Assembly: GCA_035578175.1 (NCBI GenBank)
Contig: JAQMRL010000001.1
Location: 51,235,553-51,299,552, forward strand
Source of the DNA: Catonia carolina
Lineage: Eukaryota; Arthropoda; Insecta; Hemiptera; Achilidae
Direction: 5' to 3'
DNA length: 64,000 nt
The notes under the pieces were generated by a model, which was given only the letters and a program-made list of their open reading frames with translations, was not told the origin of the DNA and did not search any database. Positions 56,567-64,000 of the stretch are shown here, piece after piece; positions within the stretch are counted from its first letter, which is position 1, and each line of letters starts with the position of its first letter. The position numbers and the translations under genes were made by a program.

Positions 56567-59500
56567 GTGAGCTACTGTTGCATCTACCTAAGCTAGCACT
56601 TTTTTTTGAGGCCACATTGTACCACTAAGCTAATCAATTTCTAGTGTACTTTGGATAACGTATTGGTCCAACCTTTCGGTTTTGCCAGTACTTTTTGAGA
56701 CGGTTGGATCTTTTTTCTATATCTCATCTCTAACTTCCACCGTGTGTCTTTCTGCTTTTCCCCAATAAAATCTGTGTGATTTGAGAATACCATTTATTTT
56801 TTCTTTGACAAACGCATCTTCAATTGCCAGTCCAGTATCATTACGATCCCTCTTAATCTCTTTGGTGTATCTTCCCGTAATCTTCCTGTTCAAGTTCCTG
56901 AGAATCAGTTATTTCAATATTCTATAATTCGGCATTCTTAAAGTGTGAAAAAAGTAGGAAATCTTCCTTTTCATCATCACGCTGATAATCAGATCAATTT
57001 CCTTATAATCAGTTTCATTAGAAGGAATTTTCCATACCCGAGCTTTCTGATAATTCTGTGTTCTGTTTTAAGAAGTTGGTCAGTCATAGCTTCATTCTTA
57101 ATTTGGAAAATAGTTTCACTGGCAACTACCTTACAACTATAAGTTTCACCAGCAACTAACTTAGCATTTATAATACATAAAAAATAGCATATAAGACACA
57201 AACATTTTAATTTGTGAAAACTTTACAAAAATGTGTGTGCATATATTTATTAAAATTTTAATTCATACAAAACTTTAATAGGGTGTACGTGCAAAACCAG
57301 ACAACTGACATCTAAGTAATTTTACAGTTAACACAAAAAACCGTTATTTTTATTTTCATTGGTTGGATAGTGTTGTTGATTTTTTAGTGCAATCATAAAA
57401 ATTAAAATTTAAAGTTTCAATAGTTATTTAATAACATGTTTTGTTTCTTTTATAAAACAAATGTAATTGGAAACCAATTTGCATCAAATAAGTGAAAATG
57501 TTTAACTTTACGTCAAACTTTTGTCTAATAAACTGATAAACAATAACAGTACCAAATCTTTTAATCTGGATAAAATTTAAACATTGGTTGCTGATATCCC
57601 CCCAGGTTACGTCCCTGAACACAGAGTTGAAACAGTTTGCAGGATAAGTTCTTTCACAGGTGTATTTTTTAAAATTATTGCTTTTAAGAAGGCTTCTGTC
57701 AGGTGATGTATCACATGACAAGATGAATTCACTTATTGGAAATGTCTGATTTTACATCTTGCATACTAAAATTAGTTCAGGTTTTGTGTTAAACACCAAA
57801 TTTGTAAGCATAAAAAGATTTAATTTGTCTGGTTTTGCTTCCCACCTACTGAATATGTGAACATTTTATAGAGCTCTGAAAATAAAAATGTGCACTATAA
57901 ATATTGCATGAAAACAGAAAAGTTGGTTTATGCAGTAACTAACCAAATTTTTCAACAACATTTGTGGTGAATTTAATTCTAAAAAAAATTGATTCCAAAT
58001 ACATCTGCACTAACAAAAGTTTCATAAATTTAATTTTTATTCAAAACCAATCAGTAGAACCTAAAGGATAAAATAATAAAAACTGATTTTTTTTAAAGTA
58101 TATCATGGAAGTTTCAGTAATTGGTATTATTTCTCTATCGACCTAAATATGAACTGCTGAGTTCATTTTCCAGCCTTCTTCTTCTTAGCAAGTATAAGAC
58201 CCATAGCCTATTACGTCATTCAATGAAATTGGTCTTTCCACCTTTTCTTTGGTTGACCCGGTTTCTTTCTGCCCTGAGGCTAATACTTTTCACGTAGTCG
58301 TGGGAGTCTTGTGTCCTCCATACTTCTCACATGATCCCACCATTCACCGATCGAAGACCTAATTCCCACTGAACATCATCAATCTTCTCATCCCATCTGG
58401 TACAGCCAGCCACTGACCTCAGAAACCACATCTCTGCTCCCTGTATTCTCACCTCGTGTGCATGTGCAAAGTGTCCATGTCTCGCTACCAAACAAACAGC
58501 TTGGAATAGAGATCACCTCATAAAATTTCAACAAAGTCTCTCTTCTTACCTTGTTTCTCAGGGTACACTTAATGATTCCATTCAACCTACTAAATCTCTC
58601 TACTTATCTGCATCTACCTCTCCAAAAAAGAATATATCACATCCCAAGAACTTAAAAATCGACACCTGCTCGATCATCTCGTTATCGAGAACAAGTTTTG
58701 TTCTCCTGGGCCATATTTCACTAAATTCCATCACCTTGAATTTTCCAGCCAAAATCATTAAACCATAATTTATGCTAAATTTATAGAGCTTTTACAAAGC
58801 ATGTTTCAAAGTATCTTTATCATTGGTTATGACAGCCTGGTCACCGCAGAAAACAATGTACGGACACTTCCGCTTTCTCTAAGTCCCAACCATAATACGG
58901 TAATAATTTAAACCACTCATATAGAATATCATCAATGTATAAATTAAACAATATAAAAGAGAGGGTGCATCCCTGTTCTCAAACCCTTATTCACTAACAA
59001 TTCAATCTCCAGCCAATTCAGATAAACGACTTAAATGATAGTACTGAATAGATCAAATTCAATTTGTCATCTGATTTATTTTAATATATATTATTCACTA
59101 CAGAAGATTAAGAAAGTTATTAAAAAATAATTATTTTGCTTCCTAGGGCTTAATATTTCCCCCTTCTTTTGATTTTAAGGTACAGTAGGTTCCATTTCTT
59201 TGAACAATACATAATTTAATTACTGATTCTATTTGTTTTTGTTAAATAAATTCTTCTGTATAAAACTGTTTTAACAGACCTGGTGGACGGATCCATTCAC
59301 GTTGGATGGGAGACTGTATGACAGAATTAGGTGCTCTATGGATTGAAGGGGCCAGCATATCAAACCTTATATTTTTATTAGCCGTACAGGAAGGATTACT
59401 ATCACCACCACTGAAACGCTTTAAAACAGGACAAAACACGACATTCTTTACATCAGATGGACGTTCTATAGACAAACGTATATCAGACATAGCGGTATCA

Positions 59501-60670
59501 ACATTTAAAGATTTAATTGAATCAAAAGCTTCGGCAGACAAAGCTCTTAGTAAATATAAATCATTGGGAGTTTATCTTGACCACGTGATAGCTAAGGAGT
59601 TAGGAAGATTTCCATGTGGAGAGCAAGATGATATGGCATCTGTAATGGGGTGTTTATACAATGAATTAAAAAGTCGTATTGGTCAAGATCTGTGTCGAGT
59701 AAGAGTAAAAGCACTGCGTGAAATGCAAAAGTTACCTGGAGGCAATGTACGTATACCTCTTGGGTTCGGAAGTGTATTAGCTCCTCTACTTCGAACATTA
59801 CCACCATGTAGTATAATATATTGCAAACCAGTCCATTACATAGTATGGGGAGAAAGTTCTCCTAATTCTAGAGCAACTGTAGTATGTACTGATAAAGATG
59901 AATTTCCAGCAGATTATGTTGTTTTGACACTGCCGCTTGGAGTTTTGAAGAATTACATGACCACCATGTTTGTGCCTCCTCTGCCCAAGACCAAAGTAAG
60001 AGCCATCAATAGAATTGGTGTCGCTGATGTAGAGAGAATATTTATACAATATGAGCAACCATTTTGGGGAGCAGAAGCTGGAATTGGTTTGGGGTGGAAA
60101 TTTAATGAAATACATGGGAGTGTAGAGGAGTGGTGGCGTGGTCTTGGAGAATTAACAGCTGTGCCAGGTAGTAATGTCATATTACAAGGTATGGTTTCAG
60201 GTAAAGAAGCCGGTTCCATGTGTGGTATACCAAGAGAGCAGCTTATTGAGGAAGTAGGAAACCTTCTAAGAAAATTTACAGGGGACCCCTCCCTTTCTAA
60301 TCCATTTGATGTGCAACATTCAAACTGGGCTCAAGATCCATTTTTTTATGGAGCATACTCCTTTCTGGAATTGTCTTCACGCCCACAGCTAATAAGAGAT
60401 ATGGCTGAACCTCTTCCTTTGGCAAATGAAAAGAAAGATGACTGTCATACAAAACATCTTCCGCAGAAACCCTCTAGTCCTCCTAGTGATCAACCACCAG
60501 CTCCGATTGTATTATTTGCTGGAGAAGCAACGTCTGTATTAAACTTCTCAACCGTTCATGGAGCTCGTGAATCAGGGATTCGTGAGGCACAACGTATTAT
60601 TAAACTTACAAAATTGTGTAAAGGTCCCCCAGCATGCAAAACACCTTGTCCACCATGTAAAACAAAATAG
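56283..60670 (+). CDS. FAD-dependent polyamine/spermine oxidase-like protein (two exons)
   Basis: Exons 56283-56566 and 59278-60670 join through a split Arg codon (GT donor GTGAGC, acceptor AACAG) and give 558 residues, close to the ~555 of spermine oxidases. The Rossmann motif is VVIVGGGIAGLSAAQRL (64-80), E91 follows, then RPGGRIHS (95-102). The substrate-side LGALWIEG, DYVVLTLPLGVLK (about 307-319), LFAGEAT (507-513) and STVHGARESGIREAQ (519-533) are standard for the amine-oxidase family. It should oxidise polyamines with O2, releasing H2O2. The Lys of the 'xKIFLxFxxPFW' motif is Arg348 here (DVERIFIQYEQPFW). A Pro-rich insert (about 478-504) and a Cys/Pro C-terminal tail are unusual. ATG context (AACAAAATGG) is good, but an alternative acceptor at 56334-56335 could make this exon internal, with the start upstream. 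No peroxisomal SKL end. Confidence 0.88.
56660..56960 (-). mobile_element. LINE remnant (antisense to host gene)
   Basis: Minus-strand frame reads GRYTKEIKRDRNDTGLAIED, a stretch resembling the 'TKEIKSRI.MAK..F' region of LINE RT C-termini. Probably the same element as 58160-59040. Confidence 0.4.
58160..59040 (-). mobile_element. LINE reverse-transcriptase remnant (antisense)
   Basis: Minus-strand frames give MNGIIKCTLRNKVRRETLLK with FYEVISIPSCLFGSETWTL (the 'YG.E.W' thumb motif), then GWLYQMG, a WWDHV..M...RLPR stretch and GQPKKRWKDQ. Several stops. Confidence 0.6.
59278..60670 (+). CDS. Polyamine oxidase-like exon 2 (last)
   Basis: Encodes residues 96-558 in one open exon ending TAG at 60668-60670: PGGRIHS, substrate-binding domain, FAD-binding C-terminal segment with FAGEATS and VHGARESG. 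A poly(A) signal follows after 40 nt. Confidence 0.93.
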
Positions 60671-60710
60671 CAAAATTTAATAACTAAATTAATTTGTAAT
60701 ATAACTCATG

Positions 60711-60716
60711 AATAAA
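60711..60716 (+). promoter_or_regulatory. Poly(A) signal AATAAA of the polyamine oxidase-like gene
   Basis: Canonical hexamer 41 nt after the stop codon. The short 3' UTR is inferred. Confidence 0.7.
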
Positions 60717-61773
60717 AGCAGTACGATTAATTATTTGAAACATTTACTTTATTTTTATGTGTATGATTAATTGCTAAAACATTTATGCATTTATGGTATA
60801 GACACCCATAAATGCACAATATATAGAAGCAATACAGTACATATTTGCTTGTAAATAAATATATTTATTATTAATCATGTTTCATTTCTACATGGCTTCA
60901 TGTTATCTCATGGGTTCCAGATACAACATTAAGTAGTACAGGGAACTTACCATTGCCTTGTATACTCGTATTATCATGAACAATGTTCAGTACTGAACAC
61001 AGATGTGTCAAAATCCATAACTTGTTTCTTGATAATGTAATTGCTAATACCCATACATCTAATTTATATTCACGTACACTGTTCAGTACACCAATCAGTA
61101 TCATTGGCGTCATTAGCTGAATGCCTATGGAACTAAATTTTGTTATACTGTACCATGTGATTCTCATGGCTGTCCAATAATCAGCATACTGGGCTTGTCT
61201 TAGTTTATATTGGCATTATTTAGTGAAGAATAATGCATACTACAGCGTAGTTGGTTTTTTAAATACCACTTTACTACGATTTTTTAATTTTTTTTTTCAT
61301 TTGATGTGTTTTTGTATCAGTTTTTCATGATGATTTTTGGTGTTGAAGTTATTCTGGTTATGTTTTGTATGTAATTCATAATAAATCAAGTAATCGTATG
61401 ATAAAAGTTATAAAAACTAAATTAAAGTTTAAAAAAAAGGGATAGCAATAATTCTATGGTTTTGTCGCTGTTTTGAGTCAGAACAGGCGGAAGCCCAATC
61501 TTTGACTGTGAGAAGAAGAAGAAATAAGAGGTAAGTGATATTCCGGGACTTTTGAGTGTAGAACTTTGCAGTGATGAACTAGGACCGTATAGGCAGGTTA
61601 ATAAATATTTGTAATATAAAGTCCAAAAAAAAAAACAAAAGTAACAAATAAAATTAATATATAAATTTCTTGCATTAACTTAAAATAAAGGAACAGGAGT
61701 GTACTGAATTTCTTAAAGAAAAGTTTTTAGAATTTTCATAGCAAAAATTTTTATTAGTTTACAAAATATATTC

Positions 61774-61806
61774 ACAAGTGAGTCATATTAAATATGACTC
61801 ACTTGT
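61774..61806. repeat. Hairpin with 16-bp perfect arms
   Basis: ACAAGTGAGTCATATT-A-AATATGACTCACTTGT. Confidence 0.9.
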
Positions 61807-61884
61807 TAAAAACGAAATTTACTTTTTAGTCTTTAATGTTCAAAATTAAATACCCTACGGTTAATTGTAAACACTCACCTGAAA

Positions 61885-62097
61885 TTGAATATGCATGACA
61901 AAAGAACATCATTTGGTTCCATTGGCACCAACAAACAGTTTTTCATTCTAGATAACAGTAGAACTGATCGATGGCATGCTTGTTTTTTCTACTTTTATGA
62001 TAAAACTAATAAAGTGATACTTCACCCTTCCAAAGAAAGATTCAGTGTTGGCATCTGGGATGGAATCAGGGAAAAATTGTGGAAAAAAGCTGAATAA
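61885..62097 (+). CDS. Unrecognised 70-aa open frame
   Basis: ATG to TAA, containing FFILDNSRTDRWHACFFYFYD and IWDGIREKLWKKAE. Composition looks protein-like (Trp, Cys, charged residues) but I know no family match. It could be a fragment of a retroelement or pseudogene. No convincing splice sites. Low confidence. Confidence 0.15.
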   Translation: MNMHDKRTSFGSIGTNKQFFILDNSRTDRWHACFFYFYDKTNKVILHPSKERFSVGIWDGIREKLWKKAE

Positions 62098-62189
62098 GTT
62101 ACAGCTTTTTAGGATTTTTTAAGACCTCATAGAGCAAATCTAGTCAAAGTCTGGGAGATCATGTCTGGGAATTCCTCTCTCTCTCACCC

Positions 62190-62780
62190 AATACTTTTGC
62201 ATTCTCTCTGGAATCTCTGTACATCTGTAATGTTGTACTTTATTTCAGAGTTTTGATTTCGAAATTTGTTTTCCTGTTTTTAAGGGTAGCTTTTATCCCT
62301 TTTCAAAATATGTTCTTTCTTCAAGTTTTAGTTCTTGAAGATCTTTTTCTATTTCTTGTAACCAATTATTTTTCCTTTTTAGTGGTAGGTTAGCAGTTTC
62401 TTGGTTAGTCTATCCTCTGGGTGTCTTACTAAATGACTACAAAAAACTAATCTTTTTCTTCCTCATGATTTTCGGTACAGATTCATTCTCTTGAAAATGA
62501 TATCATAGGGGAAAAGTCTATGTGCCCTATCTTCTATGTGCCTCTGGTTAATATTTGTTTTAAGAATTCTTCTCTCCACTCTCTGCGGTTCTTTTGTTCT
62601 GTTTTTGCTTGAATACCATTTCTGTTGCATCTAGTTTATCGATTGAATAGTATTTCACATGCGTAAGTTACTTCTGGTTTTGTTATTGTGTTGTCTAATT
62701 TTTTCTTTGTGGACAAAAATTTTTATTTCCGGATGTTAGCCATGTTATATTTTGTCCAACTCAAAGTTTATTGATTTTTT
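62190..62780 (-). mobile_element. LINE remnant
   Basis: Minus-strand frames are lysine/asparagine-rich and stopped, with 'EEVRREILNKY'-like RT tail debris and KEKIGYKK-type segments. Assigned by general resemblance only. Confidence 0.3.
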
Positions 62781-62829
62781 GGATTATTGGTTTTTAATTT
62801 ATGTTTCTTGATATTAAATTGCTTACAGT

Positions 62830-63215
62830 TTCCTCACTCTACATTTTTGAGGTGATAATGTATTTAAGGCAAAATATGTTTATGCAAAATTTCAATATCC
62901 ACTATCATAACACGTGAAACAGAAATGATTATTATGTCGCTAACCACACCACAAAATTGAACAAAAACCTACTTATACGAGGACAAAATACATCAATAAA
63001 TTACCCAAATTTTTAAAATATTATGATAATTTGCATTCCTTTAAAAAAATCTGAATAATTACTTGATTGGCGAAACTTTTTGTAGCGTACAAGAATTTCT
63101 TTCTAAATAGTAGTAGTAGTAGAACAAAGTGGGATTGTAATATTACGTATTTCAGTTCTGACTTCTTGACATGTCCTGTACTCTGAGAGTCTCCCAGAGG
63201 CAATGAAAAAAATTA
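62830..63215 (+). mobile_element. LINE 3' end, second copy of the 55.4-56.2 kb family
   Basis: Encodes (with stops) FEVIMYLRQNMFMQNFN-like, NRNDYYVANHTTKLN and LDWRNFL, aligning with the C-terminal residues of the 55529-56095 ORF. Its 3' UTR shares TGACATGTCC.GTACTC and an AGTCTCCCAGAGG end. Opposite orientation, so the pair brackets the oxidase-like gene. Confidence 0.75.
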
Positions 63216-64000
63216 TCTCTCCTAGCTATTTAATTTATCTGTGGTTTTTTAACATTTATACCAATGTTCACTATTAGTTGTCTTTTACCATTAAATGTGT
63301 GCTCAGCTAAAGCTTTTCTTTGCTTTATTTCTTTACTAATTCTGTTATAACAAGTAGGTATCAAACACTAAATAACAGTACTATACTCTATCTATAATTA
63401 GAACTGTGCAGCACATCAAAACATAAATGAATTAAAATTGCGATTGAACTTAGCACGACCCATTTTGAGTTATAAAAAATCTTCTTTGCTTATCAGAAGA
63501 AAATTGCTATATACTAATTGAAACATACTAAATACAAAATTCAACAGTACCTGGAGAAAGAATTCATAGAGTAAGTTTATTTCAAAACATCCGGTCTGTT
63601 TTCACTGAAGGTGTTGGTAGAGTAATACATGATTACACATCCTTTTTATTGTCAACCTGTAGTCTGTTTATAACTGCTGAATGGTTCTGTGGGATATACT
63701 ATAGTTTACATGTTCAATTCTTTCATTCCTTGATTTTTTACATACACATACACTGTTACTTTTTGTTTGGTCAGATTTCTCTTAGCATTAATGATAACTG
63801 ACACATGATAAAATAAGTACTCCGTTTTGTTTTGATGTTGTTCAAAAAAAGTAAAATTTTCCAAGAAAAACATACAATTTTTATACATACACATGCCAAA
63901 ATTAAGCTACTTTACTATAATTTAATGAGAATAAACAATGAACTAGTTGATAAAAAAGTACATTGGATTAATTACTGAAAACACCTAAGCACATAATTTA
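63216..64000. other. Terminal stretch, nothing recognised
   Basis: AT-rich, no gene or repeat seen. Confidence 0.3.

Larger units (their letters stand above)
56567..59277 (+). other. Polyamine oxidase-like intron (2.7 kb)
   Basis: Bounded by GTGAGC and TTTTAACAG. It holds two minus-strand LINE fragments (56660-56960 and 58160-59040), antisense to the gene; the remaining sequence is AT-rich. Confidence 0.85.
60720..62180. other. Intergenic region with LINE tail, palindrome and an unrecognised ORF
   Basis: Contains a LINE 3'-tail copy (61473-61535, GAACAGGCGGAAGCCCAATC plus AAGAAGAAGAAA), the palindrome at 61774-61806, and a 70-aa open frame at 61885-62097 (…NKQFFILDNSRTDRWHACFF…) with no family I can name. 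Confidence 0.4.

Noticed and set aside
57428..57721. 97-aa minus-strand frame in the polyamine oxidase intron
   Set aside because: No recognised motif, and low-complexity AT-rich composition.
1..64000. CRISPR arrays, prophage, operons or replication origins
   Set aside because: None of the sequence signatures are present; the window is eukaryotic.

Overview
This is a eukaryotic, AT-rich, intron-containing and heavily transposon-laden window. The two host genes and the repeat content point to an insect. The multicopper oxidase has the insect laccase-type Cys-rich N-terminal domain, and the mariner, LINE and tRNA-SINE content fits a large hemipteran-like genome, but the order cannot be proved from sequence alone. 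No prokaryotic features, CRISPR arrays or canonical tRNA/rRNA genes were seen. || Host gene 1 is a multicopper oxidase (laccase family) on the minus strand. Eleven coding exons lie between 42816 and 1317. All splice phases agree, and they give 631 contiguous residues with all ten copper-binding histidines, the type-1 cysteine and an axial methionine. Its C-terminus is hydrophobic and looks like a GPI-anchor signal. The signal-peptide exon(s) 5' of 42816 were not found. One intron uses a GC donor. Two introns are very large (9.97 kb and 17.6 kb) and packed with repeats. || Host gene 2 is a plus-strand FAD-dependent polyamine/spermine oxidase-like gene (56283-60670, two visible exons, 558 residues). 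Its FAD motifs are complete, but the lysine conserved near the flavin N5 is replaced by arginine. || Mobile DNA fills most of the rest. There is an intact mariner element (37953-39300) with perfect 43-bp inverted repeats, TA duplication and an uninterrupted DD34D transposase. A 2.37-kb degenerate DNA transposon (15703-18076) has 32-bp inverted repeats and a 6-bp duplication and carries a gene of an uncharacterised arthropod family. Others are a TTAA-flanked MITE, several fold-back elements, a possible Helitron-like element, several tRNA-derived SINE families, about seventeen LINE reverse-transcriptase fragments on both strands, two degenerate ~140-bp tandem arrays, and two unnamed interspersed families with three or four copies each. 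|| Layout: 1-540 LINE end; 1.3-14.4 kb oxidase 3' exons with repeat-filled introns; 14.4-32.0 kb giant intron full of transposons; 32.0-33.2 kb two oxidase exons; 33.2-42.8 kb intron with the mariner; 42.8 kb 31-nt exon; 43-56 kb LINE/SINE debris; 56.3-60.7 kb oxidase 2; 60.7-64 kb LINE debris. No operon-like cooperation between the two genes is implied. They are divergently oriented neighbours.
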